In this document: piece by piece, positions 23,630-34,659 of the stretch
Position numbering within the stretch: position 1 is the stretch's first letter
How the letters are laid out: each line of letters opens with the position of its first letter
From: Bondarzewia mesenterica
Taxonomy: Eukaryota > Basidiomycota > Agaricomycetes > Russulales > Bondarzewiaceae
Direction: 5' to 3'
NCBI GenBank assembly: GCA_004802705.1
Contig: SGPL01000080.1
Span: 19,876 to 83,875, forward strand
Length of the DNA stretch: 64,000 nucleotides
Notes under the pieces: model-generated
Databases searched by the model: none
What the model was told of the DNA's origin: nothing
Seen by the model: only the letters and a program-made list of their open reading frames with translations
Translations under genes and position numbers: made by a program

Positions 23630-24531
23630 TTAAACCTGGACCTGAACTAACACTGAACCAGACCCGATTCAGGTTCAGATCGTAGTTTAGAACTAGACTC
23701 CAACTTGACCCCGACATCATTAGGTGTGACTAGTGGACAAAAGTTTTACCTGACCTCTGGCCTCGGACTGGCATTCTGCTAGTGGATTAAAACCAAGAAC
23801 TACCTGACTTGTCTGAGGCTGGAGGGGCTTTTACTGGTGGACACTGACTCGACCTCACCCCCTATTTTCAAGGGGCCTCTGTGAAAACTAATTTTTTGGA
23901 TTACAGGTCACACCCTGTGAACATTTAGATCAAAATAATATAGTACTCCGTCATATGTTCACGAGCATGAACATTACTGCTTCTCCTTTGTCCTCCCATC
24001 TTGAGATGTACGGGGCAAACCTACAATCAATCCAAGTCCTTGAGCGGACGGATAAGCACATCTACAAACTGAAAGAATGTCTACCCCTCTCCTCCAGAGC
24101 AAGTATATTTCCGTAATATCAATGCCTTGGCAGTATGTGTAGATATGAGAAGCATGCATTTATCAGACAATTGCGGACAGATACTAAATAGACACAGCGA
24201 AGTTCGAACAAAAGGAAAGTAAGAAAATGGAAAAGCCCACACTTGAGAAAAAAGTAGACGATAATTAAGAGTCAGAGCAGCACAGAAATGGACCTGTAGG
24301 ATCCATGATCGTAGAATACTTGGGCTCGTCGGCGGCATTGCATTAAACGTGCCGTCTTGAATCGTATGCTTGCAAGGATGCAAAATTATGAGGTAGTTGC
24401 GGAGATGATATAGGTGTTGAACAGGTAATCGTGATAAATGTGAGAGCGCGAACCGTTTGCGGGAGAAAATACAATTATTCCGCCAAGACAACAAAAGCGG
24501 TCGTTCGACGAAAGACGTACTGGGTGCCATT
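23630..24531. other. Boundary between AT-rich block and gene island
   Basis: GC rises again from about 23.6 kb. The last few hundred bases are the 3' flank of the minus-strand cyclin gene. No supported gene is seen. Confidence 0.45.
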
Positions 24532-26033
24532 CTAAGGGCTTGCCATGTGATAATCACCATACACCATGCCCGCTCCATGCTGTCCGTCCAGGCTCGCCCG
24601 CCGACTGGCACTAACACTTCTGCTCCGCGAGCCCTCATCTGCATCGGTATCCTCGCTGGCCGAGCTATATACGCTCTGTGCGTCGGACGATATGGACGAA
24701 TGCCGTGGCCGTATCGTGGGCTCGTCATCCGTCGAGCCGTCTAGACTCGCATCGACACTCGCGCCGTCAGTCTCTGTGTCAGTCTCTGAGTCGACAAATG
24801 ATGCTGTGGAGCGCCGAGGGCGGACTGATGGTGTATGCGGCTCGGCATTGTGGTACGAATGTGAGTGCGTGCGATGGTGGGTATGCGGGTCCGTGACGCG
24901 CCCGCCGTAAGCGTCAAAGGCTCCCATGGCCTGTGTAGGCGCAGAAGAACCGCCTGGAACTACGGTAGAAGAAAGGCCAGCGTGGGACGATGTGGAGAGC
25001 GGTGTAGAAGATTGGGACGGCAAGGAGTGCGTTTGAGAGAAAAGAATGAGTTGTTCGGCGTAATGCTGCATCTCCTCCTCAGATATCATAAGTCGGAAGT
25101 CATTCAGCAGGAGGAACTGCAGCTCAAGCTGATTCAGTTCAGCTTGAGGGAGTCCGCCGACCTGCCAAGTGGTCGTGACGTTAGGTCACCGTCAAATCGA
25201 TGCATGGGAAGAGATAAGGAAGGAAGACAGACCTTGGCATACCGCGAGTTAGTGTAGAAGACATCACTAAAAAACTTGCTCGCTACGGTCACTCCGGCGA
25301 TGACTAGGCGGTGGATATTATATGAATCGATGACAAACGTCTTTCCTGTTGCCTCGTTCGCAAGGCGAGCCATTCGATCGAAATAGACCAGCAGAGACAG
25401 GAAAACTTCGTTTGTGGTTGGGCAGTATTTGAGGATGCGGAGGAGGTAGGCTTCAAGAGAGATGGTGGGGATGTTACGGGCATGGAATGTAAGTGAGGAA
25501 GAGGGGGTAGCGAGGGCGACTCGAGAAGCTTCAGTAAGCGTTCGCCAGATGGGCCGCCTCTGCATTTCTGAGAGCGAGAGGTGGGTTGGATGGCTGGAGG
25601 ATGACGAAAAGGAGTCCGAGAAAGAGGGATCTGCAGGTAGATTGTCGTTTGCTGCTGCAATTTGAGTAAGCAGAGAAGCAAGGAGACGGAGGAGGTCCTG
25701 CGAAGGATAAAGGTGTATATCGAATTCGGACGACGGTCTAGGAGGATGGTCTGTTCTATGATGTGTCGATGAGGAGGAAGTTACGGATGCAGGAGGGTGA
25801 GAAGACGTCGACGGTGGCACCACATTCGAGTGAGACGACGATGGATGTAAAGACGCCACGTCTAGAGAGCGATTCGAGGTAGAAGCAGCAGGAGCGACGG
25901 AGGAGGACGAAGACGAAGACGAGGGGTTGGAATGGGATCTGCGGGAGGGCTGTCGGGAAACGGAGCGAGATGAAGCTGGAGAAGGATTGCTGTGAATCGA
26001 TTCGTGCTGGACAGGATGTACCAATGCTAGCAT
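24532..26033 (-). CDS. PHO80/PCL-type cyclin
   Basis: Start ATG at 26033 gives MLALVHPVQHESIHSNPSPA, followed by a long Ser-rich low-complexity region with a run of Ser. The cyclin box follows: FHARNIPTISLEAYLLRILK, YCPTTNEVFLSLLVYFDRM, DSYNIHRLVIAGVTVASKFF, SDVFYTNSRYAKV. An intron at about 25160-25230 precedes VGGLPQAELNQLELQFLLLN with DFRLMI. These are the hallmark blocks of the Pho80/Pcl cyclin family, partners of Pho85-like kinases in phosphate signalling, glycogen control and cell cycle. The C-terminal 170 residues are Ser/Thr/Asp-rich (ETDTETDGASVDASLDGS) and end at 24532. A GTG-initiated upstream extension in the same frame is not taken as coding. It looks intact. Confidence 0.9.
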
Positions 26034-26367
26034 CGTTGGATCCCTGAGCACTGGAAGAGGTCTGTGCGTAGATTTGGAGCGACGAATAAGCGGGAAAGTA
26101 GAAAAGTGCTCGGAGGGGTTTGGAAGGGAGTGGAGGGAAAAAGGCGCGACTCTCTTTCCAGCGCTCACCTGTCACACAAGGCGACTGTCACTCAATCAAC
26201 GTTACACAAGCGTGACGCTATCACGCTCGTGTATGTGCAATCTTGCAGCCTTGAACAAACTTATTGAGTGCGTGCGTGGGCACTTGCATCGTTCTTTATG
26301 ATATGAAATCTACTCTGAGTTGAGGATCGGAATAAAAAGATACTTATGCTACAACGTTTCGAGGCGT
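26034..26367. promoter_or_regulatory. Intergenic region upstream of the cyclin gene
   Basis: About 330 bp between the cyclin start and the end of the next minus-strand gene, so it should hold the cyclin promoter. The short plus-strand frames here are shadows. Confidence 0.4.
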
Positions 26368-28809
26368 TCAAGGTAGCTCGTCTCCGTATTTCGTTCGCCA
26401 GAACCGCACCACTCCCTTAGCACACTTCTGCAGCTGTAACTCGTCCTCGAACGGAACATCATCAAGCGCGGACAGCTGTACCATGACTTGTCCAAGTAGG
26501 CTCGACTGTAAGGTTTTGATCGATGTCAGGACAAGCACAATCATCTCACTCAAACACACCTTCAGCAGGTCCAACGACGCGTTGTCCTTAGCGAGATCGA
26601 TGTTGTCCATCACTGTGCGCAGTCTCTTGATAGCCTGTCCACCGTCAAGAATATTGCGGTCAAGATGCGAAGGCCCACGTCGAGCGCCAAAGCACGCACC
26701 TCATGATCAAACATTACTTTTCCTTTAACGAGTTTTTGCATAGCAGCCGCCCACTCAAAGGCCGATTCCTGGTTAAGGACAACCTGTACTGCAATCCCAC
26801 CCTCGCGTTCGTCACTGTCCATCGAAGTGCCTGGGTTTTTCATGGCTGTCACTTCCTGCTGGGCGCCGTCGGGGGGTGAAGCAATTGAGCCAGTGATTGT
26901 CAGGATGCCCGATGACCTGCTTCTGCTCATGAGAGGTCTCGCCTTAGTCTGTGGATCCGGAGAAGGAGTATTAGTCTCGTTAACTACACGCTAAACATGA
27001 CAATACTTACTCTCCTAGGTTTTTTGCTGAATCCACGGTCCGCAGCCCCAGGCCCAAACATCTTTTCGAGCCTTTCGATCCACATCTGTGAAGGGGTTGG
27101 TTGAAACCTCACCTTCCTACATCCAAAAAGGTTTCCTTCACACCCCTCGTCCCCTTTCTTGACGTCGTCGTCCATATTCACATCTTGCAACAAGACCTCT
27201 ATATCCATTGTCACCCTTTCCTCCATGTCCTCGTCCTCCAACCGATGGTCCACCTCGCCGAGCTCCCGGTAAGGCATCTCCTTCACATCTAGCAGCTTCT
27301 CAAACTCTAGCTCGCTCACCTCGCGTGGTTTAAATACCTTGGAACCAGTTGGTGCTACACGCTCGACGGAACTCTCAGGGTGGGGTGCAAGGAGGGAGGG
27401 GAAGCGACGTGTGGATTTGCGCAGAGGCATCAGACGAGACCGAATGATAGTCTGTGAAGGAGGAGGGGGTATGTATGTCGGCAGATCTGTCACTTTAGAC
27501 TGGTTCTTTGAGAATACGAGGCGGAGTGCGCTAGCGAGGTCATTGTTGGGAGCGATGGGGACTTCCGTATCCGACGACTGTTCTGCGATGGATGCATTAG
27601 TGGAGACCGCAGATACGGACGTAGGCAGGCCTTCGGGTACTGAAGAACTGTGTGGTTCCTGCAGAAAACCCACAGCTGTGTCCGGCACAGACTTGGAGTC
27701 GATTCCCTGAACATCTCTCTTCTTCGTGGAGGCGTCAGCATCAGACAATGAAGTTTCGCTCTCTACGAGCCTTAATGTCCGCCTCACCCTCTTCGAGGCA
27801 GGATGAGGCATACCCGGCAAGCCCGAGTTCGGGTCCCCTTGCCCGTCCTTGCTGTCCTTATCCCACTCCTCGGGGCTATCTGAGTCCTCCATCATAGCGT
27901 GGTTTTGCCTGAATGCAGAACCCATCACGGACGCAAGCTCCTTACCAGAATCCCTCGCATCTATGGAATGCCGCTTTCTCTTCTGGCCCTGCACTATCCC
28001 GGGCGCCGCGACCACTCCCTGCTCCAGACGCTCCCCGGCCTTCAAGGATTTGTTGCGTCTGATAGATCGCAACGTCGGCAGTACGACGCCATCGAAAACT
28101 AAACGCTTTCGGTCGCGTTTGGGTAGATTAGATCGAATGGAGGGTGATGTGGCTTTGGTGTTGCGAGCCTTGTTCGAGGCGGGCAGAGGTTGGGGAAGAG
28201 GTCGAGGCTGGGGAAGAGGTCGAGGCTGGGGAAGAGGTCGAGGCTGGGGAAGAATCTGGGGCTGTGTGGATGAAATAGGGCCATTGAGAGTAGTGATTAA
28301 GGGGTTCAAAGTGGTAGAACCATGGAGAAGTGGTTTCCTCGCAGTAGCAGGACGAACAGGAGGCGAGGGCAAAGCGTCTGAGTCGTCCGAAATGCCAGTC
28401 ACGGTGGCGGAGTAGGCCGCGACGCGCTGTGACGACGCGTCTCGCCTTACAGAGGCTGCCAGTGTGGACGACTTGCGCATGGGCACATGGCGGGTGTTCA
28501 GACCGTCCTCGTCGTCCCACTCTCCGTTCGTTGCTGCTGCAAGCGGTGTCCATGTCGGCAATTCCTGATCCACGCCATGCGCGGTGTGACTCGAACTCGG
28601 CTTCGGAGTGACGGCACGAATCGGAGCCTTCGTGTGATGTCCATTCTCTTCTCCCAGCACGCTCAGGCTGGTTGATTTGTTCTGACCTGGAGAACGTGTG
28701 AAAATCATTGAGGGCTGATATTCAGTGATAAGCATTTACCTTTGTGCTCCTTAGGTGTCCCCACAACTAGATCTGTGGAAAGCCTGAAACTTTCTTTTGC
28801 TGGAGACAT
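26368..28809 (-). CDS. Large nuclear-type protein with possible TFIIS-N-like C-terminal domain
   Basis: Exon 1 (from 28809) reads MSPAKESFRLSTDLVVGTPK then EHK. An intron (about 28688-28737, GTAAAT..CTCCAG) joins it to GQNKSTSLSVLGEENGHH. The long central exon is low-complexity and basic/acidic in patches, with an imperfect hexapeptide repeat LPQPRP (four copies) and a KRKR-type nuclear signal (QKRKRHS). A motif KVRFQPTPSQMWIERLEKMF lies near the end of that exon. Small introns follow near 26931-26983, 26624-26667 and 26508-26561. The final part reads DAIKRLRTVMDNIDLAKDN, LGQVMVQLSALDDV, KCAKGVVRFWRTKYGDELP, which resembles the helical TFIIS N-terminal/LEDGF-type domain (L..T.IG..V..L ... A..lv..W). 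Only the fold-type resemblance is suggested; the function is unknown. Length is about 740 residues. Confidence 0.65.
28190..28255 (+). repeat. 18-bp tandem repeat inside a coding exon
   Basis: The unit GAGGTCGAGGCTGGGGAA is repeated three to four times; on the coding (minus) strand it encodes LPQPRP repeats of the large nuclear-type protein. Length polymorphism is to be expected. Confidence 0.85.
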
Positions 28810-30514
28810 GAGTTGAAGCAAGTTGATACTGTTGTTGAGCAGCATAAGGAGAACTGAGGATGGTCTAGAAGAAACACAAATTAAAAAGCAGCTAGTGTCA
28901 GAGATATTGCACAACAGTGAGATGCTTTGCTTCAAGCCATAAAAAAAAAAGAATTGCAATGCAGGAAATAGTTACTAACCAGGCTATGACTGGCTTGTTC
29001 AGAAAATAAAACTGTTGGATAAAAGGTTTAAGTTCCCTTTATCACAAAAAAAGAAAAACAAGATGCACACAAGTGGTAGAGGTATTGTTGGTTTTGCTGT
29101 TTAGCTAAGTATGCTAGGCAATGATTTAAAGTTGATGAGAAGAGCAAGGAAGAAAGCAAATGTCAAACTGAAAGTTATAAAGCAGATGAGAAGCAATGAG
29201 GTATTTGATTTGTGTTGTTTATATAAATGTCTTATTTGCAGATGTTTGAATCTATTTTTAGAATAAATAGAGTTCAATTAATAACATTAGATCTAGATTG
29301 GCCTAGAATCTGAGCTTATATAAGTTATTAGCTAAGAATCTATTGCAATGACTCTTATAATTATTTATATTTTTACTTTTACTTTAACAAGTTTTTTAAA
29401 AATAAGAGGCAAGGTTAAATCAGCATTAGAAGCATTTGGAGTAGATAATTTAAAGATAAATTTAAAGAAGACTATAAGTCTAATTTTAAGTCTAATTTTA
29501 TATGATAAAATTATGAGAACTTTGAATCAACTATCAATATAGCTTTAATTTAAAAGATAATGCTATATCAGAATGTTTATGTTTTTATCTGCTGATGCAG
29601 TAAAAGATAGTTTTTAACCTAAGTATAATTTATATTTTCTCGCTTTCTCAGAATATACCTATTGTTCGATGTGAAGATTATTTTGAAATTTTTTTAGGTG
29701 TATTTGAATGTTAAATATTCCTTAGCTCAAGAAATAATGTATGTGTGGATAATATCTCCTTATTAGAAGAAGATATAACTAAAGAAGAGATGAATTAAAT
29801 TAATAGTCTAAAAGAGCGAGTTCAAAATAAGAGACTTTTTTAAATACAGATGTTATTATATTCAAGTGCTGCAGTATAAATAACACTATGACTAAATATA
29901 AATAGAACTTAAAAATACTCAGTAGCAACTCTAAGATTTACGACCTAGCTGATTATTAATAAAGAACAGATAAGAACTGGACTGATGAGTTTACATTATA
30001 AAGTGGGCTAAAAACTTCAACTTAGTCATTCTAAAAGCCCTCCTTATATACCTTTTTAAATCTCTACTTAGTAATTCAAAATCTCCTTTTTTTTATACCT
30101 TTCAGAGTATTTTTACTTTACCATGGAGTTTTTGTGAATTTTTTTAATTTTTCTATCAATTTCTTGTGTCTTTTCATCCATCTTTTACTAGTTTCCTGTT
30201 TTTGAAAATTTCTTCATTCTTCTTCTTTGTTTATATTCTTCTTAAACTCAAACCTTGCTTCTCACTTATTTTAGAATGTTCTCAGCCTTTCTACCCTTCA
30301 TATTTTCCTTTCAAAATATTTCATACTTTTTATCATTCTTTCAGATTATCTGTCTTTTACCTATCCTTTTGAAATATTCCCTTTCTTTTCTTAACTTTTT
30401 ATACCTTTCTGGCTCCTTATATACTGAACCATAAATTGTTCAAAATTTGAGAACAATGAATGTGTTAGTCATGATATATAAAAGTGCTAATTTACCACTG
30501 TTAGGATCTTGTGT
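28810..30514. other. AT-rich intergenic DNA upstream of the gene island
   Basis: GC content falls abruptly right at the first exon of the large minus-strand gene. Its promoter must therefore lie in this AT-rich DNA. Frames such as 29348-29542 are low-complexity and not convincing genes. Confidence 0.5.
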
Positions 30515-31706
30515 ATGTCATGAATAGTTCGATCACATGATTTAACTATTTTATTCACTTGAATTACCCTGATATCTACTAACTTACTTAGTGGACTATG
30601 ACTCACACCCTAATGTGTACGATCCTGACATAGAGCACCCTGATGTGCCTTATTTTATCTTACCTTATCTGACTAGCAAGTCACGTAACTGATAGACTTA
30701 GCTAAACTTTAGACTAGTCTGGGCCCTGACCTATAAAAACCTCGCTAGCTTCTTTACATGTGATATCTTATCCATCAATGGCCTTTCTAGTGTATACCAC
30801 TGACACATGCCATCGCTGATGACCTGCCCTAAAGCGCATATGTATATATACAGGGCTTGAGTAGCTATACTGTTTTTTAGCTTGATCTCCTAAAGCTTAG
30901 CCTAAACACTAGTAGTACTGAAGATCTACTGAAACCTAAACCCTTGCAGTCTATCTTTGTTCTTAACTAGAATCCCTTGCAAGATTATGACTATAGGGCC
31001 ACCTAGGCTAGATGCCTGAGTGGTCCTCACTCTGATTGAACCCTAAAGCTAAGTAATGACATACACAAGCTACTCATTAAGCCTTTACATCCCTGCTCAT
31101 GCAAGGTCTTAATAGTGTAAGAAGAGATGCAGAGATCTAATAGATAGATATGTTGTTGCTTAGCTCTAAAATTAGTTAAAGTGAGGACCACCTAAGCATT
31201 TAGCTCATGTGATCTTGTAGTCTTAGTGTTGCAAGAGGTTTTTAGTATAAAGCAGTAGTAGATTGCAAGAGTTTAGACGTTTAATAGGTCTTCAGTAACT
31301 AAGGAGGTATTTATAAAGGGGATATCTCTTGAAGAGATCAAGCTAATAAACAGTATAACTAATTAGTCTTGTATATAAATGATGTGCTTTAGGGCAAGTT
31401 ATCAGCAATAGCATGTATTAATAGTATGCACTAGAAAGGCTATTAGTAAATAAGTATTTATATGTAAAGAAGTTAGTGGGGTTCTTATAGCTCAGGGCTC
31501 AGACTGGTCCAGAGGCTGTCTAAGTCTATAAGTCACATGATCTGCTAATCAGATAAGATAAAATAAAGTTAAGGCATGTCAGAGCACTCTATATTAGGTT
31601 TACACACATTAGGGTGCGAGTCATTATCCATAAGTAAGTCAATGGAGATCAGAGTAAGTTAAAGAAAATAATAGTCTAGGTCATGTGTACAGACTATTCA
31701 TGACAA
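30515..31706. repeat. 1.2-kb inverted repeat (two ~0.5-0.6 kb arms)
   Basis: The left arm begins around ATGTCATGAATAG (about 30515) and the right arm ends with its complement CTATTCATGACA (about 31706). Matched landmarks: CACCCTAATGTGTACGA against CACATTAGGGTGCGAG, GACCTATAAAAACC against GTTCTTATAGCTC, GTAGTGGCCATT-like strings, CCTAAAGCGCATATG against GTGCTTTAGGGC, and GAGTGGTCCTCAC against GTGAGGACCACCT. The centre is near 31110. Arms are about 75-80% similar by eye. Each arm contains a TATAAAAACC-like string, as an LTR promoter would, so two LTR copies in head-to-head orientation is one explanation. Confidence 0.75.
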
Positions 31707-33452
31707 TATCCCTTTACTAAGTATTTATCACCCTCAACAAATCAGCAGCTGAGAGTATGTGTGTGTTATTATTATTATTGTTTGAGTTTTAATTTAAACT
31801 CATTACAGAGATATCATTTAGATCTTAGTTTTAAGTCATTATAGATAATTATTAGAGTTTTATATCATCGTAAATAATTTTAGATTTTACATCATCACAA
31901 ATGTTCCATAGTTTCAAGTCATTATAGATAATCAAGGTGAAAACCAAGTCAATATCAATCTCATTTGATTGGTAGTCTATTATCTCCTCAAGTGTTGTTA
32001 GGGAGTATTGTCCTATTAGTAAATATTTTAAAGTGTCAAGTTGTATGATGTTCTAGTTTTTTCTCATTGCAGAGGATCTTAGTTTTACATCATTATAGAT
32101 GTATGAGTTATGATCTAGTTTTATATCTTTGTAGATAGTTTTATTAAATTTTAGTTTAACATCATTTTAGATGTCTAAGTTAAGGCCTAGTTTTGCATTA
32201 TTGTAGATTTGTAGATGTTTTATTATAGTTAAATGTTATTTTAAATGTGTTTATCATTTACATTTAAGCTTTAGTCTGACATAACCTTGATTAGCTAGTA
32301 TGACTAGTGGATTTTTCAAAAATAAATATAACTTCTTATTCTAGTCTACAGGATCTGGTCTCTACAAGACTGGTTAACCTTCTCATAGTATGAGTGGATC
32401 ATCATAATAATTTAGCTTTATCATAAAGGTAAGAATCAAAAAAACAAAGTGATTCTCTTTTTGCTTGTTGCCCTAGGTCCTAGTCTGATAGGCCTTCACT
32501 TTTACTCATCGAGTGAGCTGAGAATGAGGTCTATTCAAGAAGGGAATTAAAGCCATTCTAAGCTCACTATAACAAGGTGAGTATATTATATAGCTTTCTT
32601 ATAATATCTATGATCTGACATATATTGAGATCCTGAACAAAGAAAATATACCCCTGACAGGTGATGCTGATTCTCTTGAGCATGTCAAACATGTTGTCAA
32701 GATTGAGGAGACAATTTAGCAATCTGTGAAGCTATGTGGTCTTGATGATACTAGGAAATTACATCCTATTAATCACTAATGATAGCTAAAGACCTTTAAT
32801 ATCACCTCAAACTTCTTTGATTTTAACATTGAGATTTTTGACTTTATATCCTCAAAACCTCTAGTTTTACATATCAAGTAAAAGTCTGACATCTTATGAG
32901 TCAAAATAAAGTCAGCTGATGAAATACTCTACCATATTATCAGCAAGTCCTATTGACAGCAGAATCACATGTTGGTTGCACCTTTAATTGGTCCAAAGCT
33001 ACAACTCATTACAGACAAGTCTACTATAGGTGGTAGTTTTACTCACACTGACAATAAAAAACTTATCACTACCATATTAGAGGCTCTTGACCCTGATGCC
33101 CACTGTGCATGCAAGGACACCTGTATAGAATAAATATTTATTACGATGTAAGTTTAAGACCTTTATGCATAGTTATGTGAGAAGGAGCACTAAATCAAGA
33201 TGTGGCGAGATTATTTTATAGAGGTATAGACAAAAATTATAAGGCCATACATTGAGCTGTAGATTGGACAGCAAGTCGAGTGGGCATTATTAACATGACA
33301 TCATAGCTTTAATTCAATGATATGTCACCTGCATTATTTGCTTTATATGCATATACTGCTAAACCCTCTCACATGCACATCAAAATCTCTGTGGCCACTG
33401 TCCTTCGTGAGGTGAAATTTTTCTTCTTGGCAGATGCCCATTCATAGACCTT

Positions 33453-33686
33453 TCAATTACCGCATCTTACACTGACTCGTCGACCCTCTGTATAGTCTGG
33501 AGTATCCTGTGGCTTATCATAGCATTCATATTCTTCACTCTCACTGTCATCATCAGCTTGGTGGCATTCAAGGTCCATTCTTCTGTATCTCCTTTCATTT
33601 TCTCTTCTTACACCATTGTTGTTTCCTCCCTGATTAGGAATCTGCTGCTCAGCAAAAAGTGGATTCTGAGCATTTCCTCCCCGTGC
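33453..33686 (-). pseudogene. Coding relic of unknown family
   Basis: An open minus-strand frame of about 77 codons: ARGGNAQNPLFAEQQIPNQG, then RRENERRYRRMDLECHQ and an acidic run ADDDSESEEYECYDKPQD, ending DYTEGRRVS..GN and a TGA. It is bounded upstream by a TAG that would be CAG before a C-to-T change. The sequence looks like the hydrophilic part of a transposon-encoded protein (for example a gag-like or linker region), but I do not recognise it. Confidence 0.35.
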
Positions 33687-34365
33687 CTAGTTCGAGCGGT
33701 GCTCTATCAATATCTCCGTGCTCAAGCATTCTCCTCGCACTCCTTACTTGCACTTCCTCTACTCTACTTGCTCTCCTCTGCTCGTAGGATCCTTCTTGTA
33801 TTCCCCACCTCACGACAGACAGACCAGGTTGCTTCTTACTCTTATGATGAAGATCTATCTAATGAATGTGGTGGATTTCTTGACTGATATATCCCGTAGA
33901 CTTTTAGATACTGTATATCACTGTTGCATCTTGCGTTACTAGTTAATTGTGATGGGCCCTGGCAATTATCACGACCTCATAAATCTCTTGATTCTCAGCT
34001 TCAGCAGTAGATATTTAATAGAACAGTGCATACAAATAAGCAGGAGGCTGCGGGAGGGAGCATTGATGTATTGATGGGTCGACAAAGAAAACTTTCAAGT
34101 TGATTTGTCAAAACTCAAAACTCCTCCGGTAGTTTTATTCCTATTCTTATGGAATAGGTACAGGTTTGACGCAGGTCGACTTGTCATTTTGAAGTTCAAA
34201 GAAGTTCATGAGACAATTCAACCGAGAACTTCATGGACAATATACTGTACGACAATAGCATTCCTTTATTAAGAACATAGAATGCCATGAAAATGAGCGC
34301 ATCAATGATCATAATGTCGTGTCCATCGCAATAAGTCCAGCATCCTCAAATTTTGTCGATATCAT

Positions 34366-34659
34366 TTGATCTGCTTGCGACATGGCAGTAAGAAGGTTGT
34401 CGAGGTCAGGTGTAATGATAAAGCACCGACTGACCTTACTGAGGACATTCAAATTTTTGCTAGTCAGATCGACGTGGAACATGTATATGTTGAATCCTTA
34501 CCTATGCATAAGCTCACTGAGTTTGCACACAAGTCTATTGAGTCTATGCATAAGCCTGTCGAGCTATTGCATGCTGAACTATTGCCTACTGAATCATTAC
34601 ACTATGCTGATGTCAACTCTGAAGGTAATAAGGCAATGTTTAGTGATAAGAATAGCTAA
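34366..34659 (+). other. Uncertain 97-codon open frame
   Basis: An open frame with ATG containing loosely repeated blocks (MHKLTEFAHKSIESMHKPVE, then LLHAELLPTES). It lies in a less AT-rich patch. No family was recognised, and it may be the surviving part of a repeat-rich transposon protein. Confidence 0.25.

Noticed and set aside
24081..24728. Minus-strand 215-codon frame overlapping the cyclin C-terminus
   Set aside because: Different frame from the cyclin; no conserved motif and no promoter of its own.
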